Assembly: GCA_963701995.1 (NCBI GenBank)
Contig: OY969693.1
Span: 248,001 to 312,000, forward strand
DNA length: 64,000 nucleotides
Reading direction: 5' to 3'
DNA from: Methanoflorens sp963701995
GTDB lineage: Archaea; Halobacteriota; Bog-38; Methanoflorentales; Methanoflorentaceae
Shown here: piece after piece, positions 17,640 to 26,129 of the stretch
Numbering within the stretch: position 1 is the first letter of the stretch
How the letters are laid out: every line of letters starts with the position of its first letter
Made by a program: the position numbers and the translations under genes
The notes under the pieces: generated by a model
Seen by the model: the letters and a program-made list of their open reading frames with translations, nothing else
What the model was told of the DNA's origin: nothing
Databases searched by the model: none

Positions 17640-18908
17640 ATGAGGAATTTTGCGATGAAGAACATAATTAAGGACATCAGCCTCGCTGGTGCAGGGGAAC
17701 GACGAATTGAATGGGCTCGCAGGCACATGCCCGTTCTTGAGAAGATTAAGGATGAATTTGCCCGCGAAAAACCGCTGGAGGGCATTAACGTTACTGCGTG
17801 TCTTCACGTAACGGTCGAAACCGCGAACCTTATCCGTGTGCTAAGCGCCGGAGGAGCGAACGTCGCGCTCACAGGCTCAAATCCACTCAGCACCCAAGAC
17901 GACGTAGCCGCCGCCCTCGCAAACGACGGGATCTCCGTATGCGCCTTTCGCGGCGAAAGCGACGCTGAGTATCATGCGTGTTTAGAAGAGGCACTCAAGA
18001 TCGGCCCGCAGGTCACGCTTGACGACGGCGCGGACGTTATCGCCACGGTTCACAATGATCATCCAGAATACCTAAGCGCGGTGATGGGCGGCTGCGAGGA
18101 GACGACAACGGGCGTCGTCAGGTTGAGGGCAATGGCGGCAGAAGGCGCGCTCAAATACCCTGTGATCGCCGTCAACGATGCCGAAACCAAGATGATGTTT
18201 GACAATCGGTACGGGACGGGACAAAGCACGCTTCACGGCATCATGAATGCGACCAATTTCTTGTTTGCCGGAAAAACCGTCGTTATCGTCGGCTACGGGT
18301 GGTGTGGCCGAGGCGTCGCAGCGCGCGCAACAGGCCTCGGCGCGAACGTGGTTATTGTCGAGGTCGAGCCGCGAAAAGCCCTTGAGGCGGTTATGGACGG
18401 CTTCAGGGTGATGCCGATGCGCGACGCGGCACGGATCGGAGATCTCTTCATCACGGTCACCGGCGACATTTCAGTAATTCGAGGGGAACACTTCGCGGTT
18501 ATGAAAGATCAGGCCATCGTCTGCAATTCAGGGCACTTCAACGTGGAACTCGATCTGGAAGCGCTTAAGGGGATGGCGACAAGCACGACGAATGTCAAAG
18601 AGAACGTGGACGAGTATCGAATGCCCGATGGCAGGACGCTCTACGTGCTTGCGGAGGGGAGGCTGATCAACCTCTCGGCCGCCTTCGGGCACCCACCTGA
18701 AGTCATGGATATGAGCTTCGCGAACCAGGCACTGTGCGTCAAATACGTCGTCGAAAACCACGCGCATCTGAGCAACTCGGTGCACAGTGTGCCGACCGCA
18801 ATAGACAAACGGGTGGCCATTCTGAAGCTTAGTGCGATCGGTATTGAGATTGAGCAACTCACCCAGCAGCAAGAAGCGTACCTCCACTCGTGGACGCTCG
18901 GAACGTAG
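17640..18908 (+). CDS. ahcY: Adenosylhomocysteinase (or S-inosylhomocysteine hydrolase)
   Basis: A 422-aa NAD-dependent hydrolase that splits S-adenosylhomocysteine, the by-product of SAM methylation. Visible blocks are LHVTVETANLIRVLSAGGA, the NAD-binding VVIVGYGWCGRGVA, the substrate region NDAETKMMFDNRYGTGQS, and GHFNVELD. Length is normal for the short archaeal form. Some methanogen homologues prefer S-inosylhomocysteine, and the sequence alone does not separate the two. A second in-frame ATG at 17655 is an equally good start. Confidence 0.94.
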   Translation: MRNFAMKNIIKDISLAGAGERRIEWARRHMPVLEKIKDEFAREKPLEGINVTACLHVTVETANLIRVLSAGGANVALTGSNPLSTQDDVAAALANDGISVCAFRGESDAEYHACLEEALKIGPQVTLDDGADVIATVHNDHPEYLSAVMGGCEETTTGVVRLRAMAAEGALKYPVIAVNDAETKMMFDNRYGTGQSTLHGIMNATNFLFAGKTVVIVGYGWCGRGVAARATGLGANVVIVEVEPRKALEAVMDGFRVMPMRDAARIGDLFITVTGDISVIRGEHFAVMKDQAIVCNSGHFNVELDLEALKGMATSTTNVKENVDEYRMPDGRTLYVLAEGRLINLSAAFGHPPEVMDMSFANQALCVKYVVENHAHLSNSVHSVPTAIDKRVAILKLSAIGIEIEQLTQQQEAYLHSWTLGT

Positions 18909-18964
18909 CTCGTCTGTGCGGACGTTGCTCTAGGGGAGAGGTTTGAATGGAAGGAGCTTGACCG

Positions 18965-20035
18965 ATGACCGCGATCGATGACTATATAAAAGACGTATTT
19001 GGAAGCGATGCGAACGTCGTGCAGGTCAGCGAACTGGGTCACCCGACCGAGGAGCTCAAAGGCTTTGGTTATGGAAGGCCCTATCAGATCACGTTTTCGC
19101 TCGACGGCGTGCTCAAATCCGTTGTGCTTTCGTCGATGCGACGTGAGGGGGGCTTTGGTCACGATCACTTCTCCGACCGCGCCCAGATACTCATCTGGCA
19201 GCACGCCACCTTTGGCTCACTCCCTCGGCACGTGCGCGCGTTCGACGTGGGCTACTTCGCCCGTGACGGAAGGATGCGATCTGCCCGCGACGCCGACGAG
19301 TACTTCATCCTGATGGATCTGGTCACGGGAACCGAGTACTTCCACGACCTCAATACCGTCAGGGACTCGGGCACGCTGACCGATCTCGACGTGGCCCGTG
19401 CCGAAGCGCTCTCAAATTACCTCGTCGCTATACACGCAGTGAAACGCGATGAACCTGTTATCTACACGCGCCGCATACGCGAGCTCATAGGTCACGGCGA
19501 GCTCATTATGGGCCTGATCGATAGCTACCCGAATGGCTTCGACGCGTTTTCGCAAGATGATTTCCGCCTGCTCGAAAAGCGCTGCATTGATTGGCGATAT
19601 GCGCTAAAAGATCGCGCGCATCGGCTTTGCGTGGTCCACGGCGATTATCACCCGTGGAACATCATGTTCAGAGACGGCACTGATTTTACCGTTCTCGACC
19701 GGAGCCGTGGAGAATTCGGAGAAGCCGCCGATGACGTGACGTCGTTAAGCGTGAACTATCTCTTTTATTCAATACAGAAGTACGGGAAGCTGGCAAGAGA
19801 GTTCAAGACGCTGTTTGACTCGTTCATGAGAACCTACCTGCAGGAGACGCAAGATCACGAACTCCTTGAGGTTATACAACCATTCTATGCTTTCAGGGGG
19901 CTTGTTGTGGCAAGCCCCATATGGTATCCGAACATCGATCGGCAGGTGCGGCAGAGGCTGTTCAACTTCGTGCGAAACGTGCTTGAAGCCGAAACGTTCG
20001 ACTATCAGAACGTCAATGCACTCTTGAAGGATTGA
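18965..20035 (+). CDS. APH-family phosphotransferase
   Basis: A 356-aa protein kinase-like phosphotransferase. The Brenner catalytic motif is VVHGDYHPWNIMF and the metal-binding Asp follows in FTVLDRSRGEFGEAADDV. The family phosphorylates small molecules such as aminoglycosides, choline or homoserine; no substrate can be assigned here. It starts an apparent operon with a CysC-like kinase (21 bp downstream) and an IMPase-like phosphatase. This pairing of APH-like and small P-loop kinases is also seen as fusions in bacteria. Confidence 0.8.
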   Translation: MTAIDDYIKDVFGSDANVVQVSELGHPTEELKGFGYGRPYQITFSLDGVLKSVVLSSMRREGGFGHDHFSDRAQILIWQHATFGSLPRHVRAFDVGYFARDGRMRSARDADEYFILMDLVTGTEYFHDLNTVRDSGTLTDLDVARAEALSNYLVAIHAVKRDEPVIYTRRIRELIGHGELIMGLIDSYPNGFDAFSQDDFRLLEKRCIDWRYALKDRAHRLCVVHGDYHPWNIMFRDGTDFTVLDRSRGEFGEAADDVTSLSVNYLFYSIQKYGKLAREFKTLFDSFMRTYLQETQDHELLEVIQPFYAFRGLVVASPIWYPNIDRQVRQRLFNFVRNVLEAETFDYQNVNALLKD

Positions 20036-20056
20036 CCCTGGGGGTGACCCTTGACA

Positions 20057-20593
20057 ATGGCCTGGGCTATCTGGATTACCGGGCTTCCCGGAAGCGGCAA
20101 AACCACTATCGCACGAGAAGTTGCGGAGAGGCTCAAGGACAAAAGGCTGAAAACACTGCAACTTGACGAGATTAGGACTATCGTCACTCCCCAGCCGACG
20201 TATTCGGAGCAGGAACGCGATATCGTGTACGCGTTTCTCGCGTATACGGCGAAGGTACTTACCGAGTGTGGGGTGAACGTTATCATCGACGCAACGGCAA
20301 ACCGAAAACGCTATCGCGATCTCGCTCGTCGACTCATACCCCGCTTCGCCGAAGTTTATGTCAGCTGTTCGCTTGACACGTGCGTGCAGCGCGAGGCACA
20401 TCGGGTGACAGAGTTCACGCCATCGGGCATTTATGAGCAATCACGCGCGCGAGAGGCTGCCGTGCCTGGGGTGAACGTAGCATACGAGACGACCGAAGAC
20501 CCTGAGTTGACCATAGACAGCGAGCTCGTTGCGGCGACCGAGGCAGCCGGAGTCATCGTGCAGGAGATAAAGCGACTTGTTGATGGAACTTGA
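20057..20593 (+). CDS. CysC-like small-molecule kinase (adenylylsulfate kinase family)
   Basis: A 178-aa P-loop kinase with Walker A GLPGSGKTT at the N-terminus, the LQLDEIRTI loop in the place of the APS kinase LDGDxVR motif, and VIIDATANRKRYRDLARR later. It matches archaeal proteins annotated as adenylylsulfate kinase, but the altered substrate loop makes APS uncertain. ATG at 20057 is preferred to TTG at 20051 because GGGGTGA at 20041 then has good spacing. It overlaps the next gene by several codons. Confidence 0.75.
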   Translation: MAWAIWITGLPGSGKTTIAREVAERLKDKRLKTLQLDEIRTIVTPQPTYSEQERDIVYAFLAYTAKVLTECGVNVIIDATANRKRYRDLARRLIPRFAEVYVSCSLDTCVQREAHRVTEFTPSGIYEQSRAREAAVPGVNVAYETTEDPELTIDSELVAATEAAGVIVQEIKRLVDGT

Positions 20594-21419
20594 TAGCATT
20601 GTGGCCATGGCTACGCGGGCAATGGAGTCCGTGCTTGCGTTCGTCAAAACGGAGACAGGGTTCTCCGCGATAACAAAGCAGAAAGAGCGCGACGTGACGC
20701 GAAGGTTCGATCTCGTTGCTGAGCAAACGCTGCAAGACGAACTGCTCGCCAGAGGGATCAGCGCGCGGATTGTCTCAGAAGAGTGGGGCGACCGCACCAT
20801 TGGAGACGACCCGCAGTGCACGTTCATCTTCGATCCAGTCGACGGATCCACCAACGTCGCTATCGGTTTTCCGTACTTCTGCTCGTCGCTCGCCTACGCA
20901 CCGAAAACCGACGACGTCACCTTGAGTGACGTTACTATGGGCGCAGTAGTCACGAACTCCTTAGACGCGTATGCCGCCAAACGAGGCGACAGCGCGCGCT
21001 TCAACTCGACGCCGCTCGTGACGAAAAAATCCCCTCGGTACAAGCCCGTGGTCGCTGGATACGCTTATGGAGTATCGCGCATTCCGCGTGGACTCATTGA
21101 GCTCGAAAAGCGCAGCATCGTGCGGATTTTCGGAAGTATTGCCTACGACCTGTGTCAGGTCGCCTCGGGAACGCTTGACGCAGTTGTTGACACGCGAGAT
21201 CGCCTGAGCAGTTACGACATCGCCGCCGCGCAGCTCATCGTGCGCGAGTCGCACGGATTCGTCACGACGGGTGATGGCACCCCACTAGATGCCCCAGTCA
21301 CCGCTACTAATCTATCCCTCGTTTGTTCCATGGACCCGACGCTGCACGACACGATCGTGCAGACGTTGCGCCAATTCTCAAAGGATGGACAGACCCAACC
21401 CAACAACGGCACATCTTGA
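20583..21419 (+). CDS. Inositol monophosphatase / archaeal FBPase family phosphatase
   Basis: A 278-aa Mg-dependent, Li-sensitive type phosphatase. The metal site is visible in VSEEWGD, FDPVDGSTN and the C-terminal SYDIAAAQLIVRES. Archaeal members act on inositol-1-phosphate and fructose-1,6-bisphosphate; related CysQ enzymes act on PAP. It overlaps the CysC-like kinase gene, so translation is probably coupled. Together the two could form a phospho-nucleotide cycle, but this is inference. TTG at 20577 is an alternative start. Confidence 0.85.
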   Translation: MELDSIVAMATRAMESVLAFVKTETGFSAITKQKERDVTRRFDLVAEQTLQDELLARGISARIVSEEWGDRTIGDDPQCTFIFDPVDGSTNVAIGFPYFCSSLAYAPKTDDVTLSDVTMGAVVTNSLDAYAAKRGDSARFNSTPLVTKKSPRYKPVVAGYAYGVSRIPRGLIELEKRSIVRIFGSIAYDLCQVASGTLDAVVDTRDRLSSYDIAAAQLIVRESHGFVTTGDGTPLDAPVTATNLSLVCSMDPTLHDTIVQTLRQFSKDGQTQPNNGTS

Positions 21420-21811
21420 CTGGTCAAGCCTTCTGCCTTTCGTTTTGTCGAAGTGAAGCCAACCAAGATTTCCGGCGCCCGTGATTGCACCTTCACTGAC
21501 GCAAAGCTCGAGCTCTACGCGTAGTCGAGAAAGAAGAACAGCCGTTATGTCTCTGCTACAAAAACTAGGGCCTGGGGGGGAAAAGCAGATTTGAACTTCT
21601 GAGGTCAGGTTCCGGTTCCCCCCAGACTAAAGGGCCTGCAAAAATCGATACTGTGTTGACTTACTAGAATATAAACCTGACTTGAAACAAGAGTCCTTGC
21701 TGTGATGTCGCAGTCAAAGAAGTCGCTGTATGGCGGTTCGCGGCTGCTTCGGCAATTTTCTGCACAGCGCCCCGAACCAAAAACACGACAGTAGCTCTAA
21801 GCGCTCGATAA
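21420..21811. other. Gene-free stretch with an inverted repeat
   Basis: No coding frame is supported. It contains the hairpin-forming element at 21567-21638 listed separately. Confidence 0.5.
21567..21638. repeat. Inverted repeat bounded by 8-bp direct repeats
   Basis: CTGGGGGGGAA at 21572-21582 pairs with TTCCCCCCAG at 21616-21625 around a loop that holds a second small hairpin (CAGA/TCTG at 21586-21601). AGGGCCTG occurs on both sides, at 21567-21574 and 21631-21638. The design recalls a tiny mobile element with target duplication, or a structured RNA. It superficially resembles a tRNA T-arm but no full cloverleaf can be drawn. Confidence 0.45.
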
Positions 21812-22036
21812 TTACGTCTTTTCGTAACACGCCCACATCTTGAAAAAATCGGTCCTCGACATTTTCAGCTCGTGAATGATGCTGTGCAGCAACCCCTTAG
21901 GAAGCTGGCGATGGGCGTGTATCGGTATCGTAGTTGCCTGGCCGCCCTCCGAAACGAGCCGAACGTGTGAACCGCGCGTTCGAGTGACGCGATAACCTAT
22001 GGACTCCAGGAACTTGACGAGTTCGCTGCCGCTCAC
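21812..22036 (-). CDS. hicA: HicA-type mRNA interferase toxin
   Basis: A 74-aa protein with the HicA double-stranded-RNA-binding-like fold: SGSELVKFLESIGYRVTRT, the RGSHVRL motif bearing the catalytic His, and HRQLPKGLLHSII. HicA cleaves mRNA when not bound by HicB. The start is GTG at 22036. Its partner lies upstream on the same strand, 62 bp away. Confidence 0.9.
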   Translation of the reverse strand: MSGSELVKFLESIGYRVTRTRGSHVRLVSEGGQATTIPIHAHRQLPKGLLHSIIHELKMSRTDFFKMWACYEKT

Positions 22037-22098
22037 TGACGGAAACTTCTCGATGTGTGCGGCGGCGGCGCCCGTTTGCTCGCAGCTCTGGATCGGCT

Positions 22099-22272
22099 TC
22101 AGTTCCGTCCCTCCTCCTCAAGCTCCTCCTCGCATAGCTGAATACACTCCTTGATGTTATCCAGTGCCTCTTCGAGAGTTGTGCCGTATGAGTGACAGCC
22201 TTTTAAGGTCGGACACGTCGCGATGTAGTACCCGGCATCATCTCTTGTGATAACGATCTGACATTCGTCCAC
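22099..22272 (-). CDS. hicB: HicB-type antitoxin (short)
   Basis: A 57-aa protein read from GTG at 22272: VDECQIVITRDDAGYYIATC, then PTLKGCHSYGTTLEEALDNI, then an acidic tail ending EEELEEEGRN. This is the HicB RNase-H-like fold that binds and blocks HicA. It has no C-terminal DNA-binding domain, so autoregulation is doubtful. Here hicB precedes hicA, the reverse of the commonest order. Confidence 0.85.
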   Translation of the reverse strand: MDECQIVITRDDAGYYIATCPTLKGCHSYGTTLEEALDNIKECIQLCEEELEEEGRN

Positions 22273-22441
22273 GAACTAGCCCCCTAAGAGGGCTTCTCTG
22301 CTCGTATAATAATGCTTGCACCGGTGATGCTAAGCTCGCGAGAGCCGATGAGTTTGACTCCGGTTCCATCGAAGCGAGACTTGATAAGGCAGTTAATGAA
22401 GAGCTTCATCACTGAATGTGCCGCTCCGACGAGAAGACAAC

Positions 22442-22453
22442 AAAGGCTTAAGT
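22442..22453 (+). promoter_or_regulatory. Promoter element AAAGGCTTAAGT
   Basis: Identical 12-mer to that at 8557-8568, here upstream of the exonuclease-helicase pair. It is likely a BRE plus TATA-type box giving a leader of roughly 50 nt. Confidence 0.5.
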
Positions 22454-22528
22454 TTGCAGACACTCCTTTCTGAATAGGTCATCCGACCGTGTTTTGCACG
22501 TTCCGTAACGTGAAGGGGATGCGCTGTT

Positions 22529-23608
22529 TTGTTGATTGAAGGGCATGACAATCAGAAGCTCCGGCGAGTCGGGGCGCAGATCAAGTCTCGCGTGGATCAC
22601 GCGAGCGATCCTGCTGACGGAGAGAAGGTGGGTTCTTCTCAGTTCATTCCTGGACTATTCTACCCCACAGACCACAGCGACTATGCGCAAGCACTTGCGC
22701 TCAAGCGAGCTTTAATCGAAAAGCACGACGGAAAAGCGCTCGAAGAGGTGACTCCTGGAACCGAACTCGTCACTGACCGCGGGACGTGTTACCGCGTAGA
22801 GACGGAAGAGAGGGTAAGCATACATACGATACCTCCAAAGAGAGCCAAAGAGAGCATATTAGCAGATTTTAAGCTCCTCCACGGCGTTAGAGAGACGACC
22901 GAGCGCGCCTTGAAGGAGCGTGGCTACCGCAGCATCGCTGATCTCGTCGAGCACGACCGCTTTGGCGCCCAAGCGCTCCGCTTCTTAAAGCTTGTCGAAA
23001 CGCGCGACTCGGGTGAATTGATCGAATGGGTTGGAAGAAGGTTTACGAGATCCTATCCGCTCGCACTGCACGCCTCAGGCTTTCACACGCCAGACCAGTT
23101 GCTTTTTGTGGATCTCGAGACTCTGGGGCTCTTCGCGAGCCCAATTATCGTCATAGGAGTTGCTGAGGCGGTCGACGAGACCCTGACCGTCCGCCAGTAC
23201 GTTGCAAGGAATGTGGGCGAAGAACCGGCGGCACTGGAAGCGCTGCTTTCGCACGTTGACGCAAGCGCTGCTCTTGTAACGTTCAACGGAAGGGCTTTTG
23301 ACGTTCCTTTCCTTGAGCAACGCCTCGCATACTACCGGATCCACGGCAATCTGCAGAGAGCTCACTTCGATGTACTCCCGTTCGCGCGGCGAAGGTGGCG
23401 AGGGCTGACTCCTGACTTCAAGCTGGCCTCGTTGGAAAAACACGTACTAGGCGCTCGTCAATCAGATATTCCTAGCGCGTTAGTGCCGGAATTCTATGAG
23501 ACCTATCTGCGCACACAGAACGCCGGACCGTTAGTCGCGATTATCGACCATAACAGACAGGATCTAGTCGCGCTAGCGCACATTTTCTCCAAGATTTGTG
23601 AGGGGTAA
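22529..23608 (+). CDS. RNase H-like 3'-5' exonuclease, YprB/MrfB-like
   Basis: A 359-aa protein. Residues about 100-180 have a helix-hairpin-helix-like stretch (LLHGVRETTERALKERGYRS). Residues 185-350 are the DEDD exonuclease fold: FVDLETLGLF (first DxE), ALVTFNGRAFDVPFLEQR, HFDVLPFARRRW, and HNRQDLVALA with the last Asp. In Bacillus, MrfB (YprB) works with the MrfA helicase in mitomycin-damage repair. The same partner follows 2-44 bp downstream here. Start is TTG at 22529 or 22532 after GAAGGGG. Confidence 0.85.
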   Translation: MLIEGHDNQKLRRVGAQIKSRVDHASDPADGEKVGSSQFIPGLFYPTDHSDYAQALALKRALIEKHDGKALEEVTPGTELVTDRGTCYRVETEERVSIHTIPPKRAKESILADFKLLHGVRETTERALKERGYRSIADLVEHDRFGAQALRFLKLVETRDSGELIEWVGRRFTRSYPLALHASGFHTPDQLLFVDLETLGLFASPIIVIGVAEAVDETLTVRQYVARNVGEEPAALEALLSHVDASAALVTFNGRAFDVPFLEQRLAYYRIHGNLQRAHFDVLPFARRRWRGLTPDFKLASLEKHVLGARQSDIPSALVPEFYETYLRTQNAGPLVAIIDHNRQDLVALAHIFSKICEG

Positions 23609-23652
23609 TCATATCTGTCGAGACTGTTCTGCGAATCCTGCAAAGCGACCCA

Positions 23653-25899
23653 ATGTTCAGCCGGAACGTTGCGCACACCGAAGTGTTGTCTGCCCGAGAA
23701 CCAATCTTTGCCGAAACGGCCGAAGAGATCGCACCAAACGTCCAGGTCTACCTGCGCAAAAAGGGCATTCGGTTGTACCGGCACCAAATCGAAGCGCGCG
23801 CTGCGTTGCGCGAAGGCAAAGACGTAGTTATCGCAACCCCCACCGCTTCGGGCAAGACGCTCGCGTTCAACGTACCCATTTTTGAGGAGCTCGACCGTGA
23901 GCATAACGCGACTGCACTCTACCTCTATCCAACGAAAGCGCTCTCGAATGATCAACTGAAGGTGCTTCAAGAGCTCGAGCTGATTAGCGCCGTAGGTGTC
24001 AATCCGAGCGTTTACGACGGGGACACGCCATCGCATAAGCGGCCAAAGATTCGAACGAGTGCGAGGATCGTGATCAGTAACCCCTACGAACTCCATCACG
24101 TCTTACCTTGGCACTACAAATGGCAGCGATTCCTGGCGAACCTGAAGTTCATTGTCATTGACGAGGCACACGTGTATCGTGGGGTCTTTGGATCGAACGT
24201 CGCCCTTTTGATACGGCGCCTGCAGCGACTCTGCTCGTATTACGGATCCGAGCCGCAGTTTGTCATCTCCACTGCGACCCTTGCAAATCCGATTGAATTT
24301 GGCGAGAAGCTCACGGGAAGGACCTTCACCCTTATATCTGAAGATGGATCCCCGAGAGAACGCAAGTACTTCGTCCTGTATAACCCGTACGCTGACGGCA
24401 TAGGGAAACGGTCCGCCCATCAGGAGGCCAAAGACTTGTTCCTCCTCTTTATCCGTAACCAGCTGCAGACACTCTGTTTCGCACCGTCGCGAAAGATGGC
24501 AGAACTCATTGCCCTTTGGGCAAAAAATGAGGCTAAAGAATCGACACCGTTGCTCGCCGACCGGATTGCAGCGTATCGGGCCGGCTACTTGCCGTCGACA
24601 CGGCGCCTGATCGAAGAACGCTTAAGAAGCGGTCGCTTGGTAGGCGTAACGTCGACGAACGCACTGGAGCTCGGCATTGACATCGGTAGCTTAGACGCCG
24701 TCATCATGGCAGGGTATCCCGGCACGATCATTTCGACGTGGCAACAAGCGGGGAGAGCGGGCCGCGGGCAGGGCGAGTCGCTCGCGACCCTGGTCGGATT
24801 TCACGACCCCCTCGACCAGTACTTTATGAAGCATCCTGGCGCGCTGTTCGGAGGGTCGCACGAGTACGCCATTATCGATCTATCGAACGAGTACATCACC
24901 CTCGGACACGTGATGTGCGCGGCTGCCGAGTTTCCGCTTCGGCTACCTCGCGACGCAGCGTACTTTCCTGCTCTCCTCTCAGAATCGCTTGAGGAGCTGC
25001 AGCGCCAAGGCTTAGCCAAAGACACTTCGAACGGGTGGGTGTACTCAGGCAGGGGCAGAGCCACCGAGGCGGTCCCCCTGAACGCGCTCTCCTCTCAGAT
25101 ATTCAAAGTGCTCTGCGAAGGGCGGCTCCTCGAAACGCTCGACAAGACTCGCGCATACCGAGAGGCTCACGCGGGGGCGGTGCTGCTTCATGAAGGTGAG
25201 ACCTACGTCGTCGAACAGCTCGACTTGACCAACCGCATCGTTTCCGTGAGCAAGAAAAACGTGGATTACCACACAGAACCGATGAAAACCGTTGATCTTC
25301 GGATCGTCAAAGAGCTCGAAAAAAGGCCTCAAGGTGGGCTCGTGGTGTCATTCGGCATCGTCGAAGTCGTTGAGGAGTTCGTTGGATACAAGACGCTCCG
25401 CTACGATCAAGTCGTGGGAATCGAGAGCCTTGATTTGCCACCGCTCCGCTTCACCACGATGGCGCTGTGGTTCAAGGTCCCGGATGAGGCCGTCACGCAA
25501 GTGGCAAATGAGCAGCTCGACATCGGCGGCGGTCTGCACGGCGCAGAGCACGCGCTGATCGCCATGATGCCGCTGCACGTTATGTGCGATAGGTGGGACA
25601 TCGGTGGCGTTTCGACCACCTGCCACCCCGATACCGCTGCTCCAACGATCTTCATCTACGACGGTTTTGAGGGGGGGATCGGCCTGGCCGAAAAAGCCGT
25701 AGAGCTGATTGCTGAAATTGTCACCGTCACCCGTGAGCTTGTCACAGGGTGCTCCTGTGACATCGGATGCCCGGCGTGTATCTACTCCCCGAAATGCGGA
25801 AATGACAACAAGCCGCTCGACAAGCAGGCCGCAATCGTCGTGCTAGAACAGCTTGCGAATATGGCGTCCGCTGCCCATGACGGATCAGGCGCACTCTGA
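23653..25899 (+). CDS. DEAD/DEAH-box helicase with DUF1998, MrfA-like
   Basis: An SF2 helicase of at least 748 aa. Walker A is TPTASGKTLAF, the DEAH box is VIDEAHVYRGVFGS, motif III is STATL, and motif VI is QQAGRAGRG. The C-terminal DUF1998 zinc module is CSCDIGCPACIYSPKCGN. This is the family of B. subtilis MrfA, a 3'-5' DNA helicase of lesion repair. Family-like residues (ETVLRILQSDP) continue upstream of ATG 23653 to about 23611, with no ATG, GTG or TTG there, so translation may begin at a rare codon such as ATA 23611 just after GAGGGG. Confidence 0.9.
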   Translation: MFSRNVAHTEVLSAREPIFAETAEEIAPNVQVYLRKKGIRLYRHQIEARAALREGKDVVIATPTASGKTLAFNVPIFEELDREHNATALYLYPTKALSNDQLKVLQELELISAVGVNPSVYDGDTPSHKRPKIRTSARIVISNPYELHHVLPWHYKWQRFLANLKFIVIDEAHVYRGVFGSNVALLIRRLQRLCSYYGSEPQFVISTATLANPIEFGEKLTGRTFTLISEDGSPRERKYFVLYNPYADGIGKRSAHQEAKDLFLLFIRNQLQTLCFAPSRKMAELIALWAKNEAKESTPLLADRIAAYRAGYLPSTRRLIEERLRSGRLVGVTSTNALELGIDIGSLDAVIMAGYPGTIISTWQQAGRAGRGQGESLATLVGFHDPLDQYFMKHPGALFGGSHEYAIIDLSNEYITLGHVMCAAAEFPLRLPRDAAYFPALLSESLEELQRQGLAKDTSNGWVYSGRGRATEAVPLNALSSQIFKVLCEGRLLETLDKTRAYREAHAGAVLLHEGETYVVEQLDLTNRIVSVSKKNVDYHTEPMKTVDLRIVKELEKRPQGGLVVSFGIVEVVEEFVGYKTLRYDQVVGIESLDLPPLRFTTMALWFKVPDEAVTQVANEQLDIGGGLHGAEHALIAMMPLHVMCDRWDIGGVSTTCHPDTAAPTIFIYDGFEGGIGLAEKAVELIAEIVTVTRELVTGCSCDIGCPACIYSPKCGNDNKPLDKQAAIVVLEQLANMASAAHDGSGAL

Positions 25900-26129
25900 A
25901 CTGCTCCGGCGTTCGACTCAAAGCAGCTCTTCGTGCATCTGGGTCTTGCTCATCGCGTGCCAGCTCACCACTGTTGCGGTTCACCTTCGGGATGGAAGCT
26001 CCGTGGCAGCTAAGAAAGCATCTGATCGCGCGTTGCGCACTCGCTGTGCCAAGCGTGCGAGCTACAAACAGTTAATACGATGCAAAACAGACCGACTGCA
26101 TTGTCTTACCGTAGGGGTGTGCTGAAATC

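Noticed and set aside
21586..21626. tRNA gene on the minus strand (GTTCAAATC T-loop-like sequence)
   Set aside because: Only one T-arm-like hairpin can be drawn; no acceptable anticodon arm, D-arm or correct 7-bp acceptor stem of about 75 nt exists.
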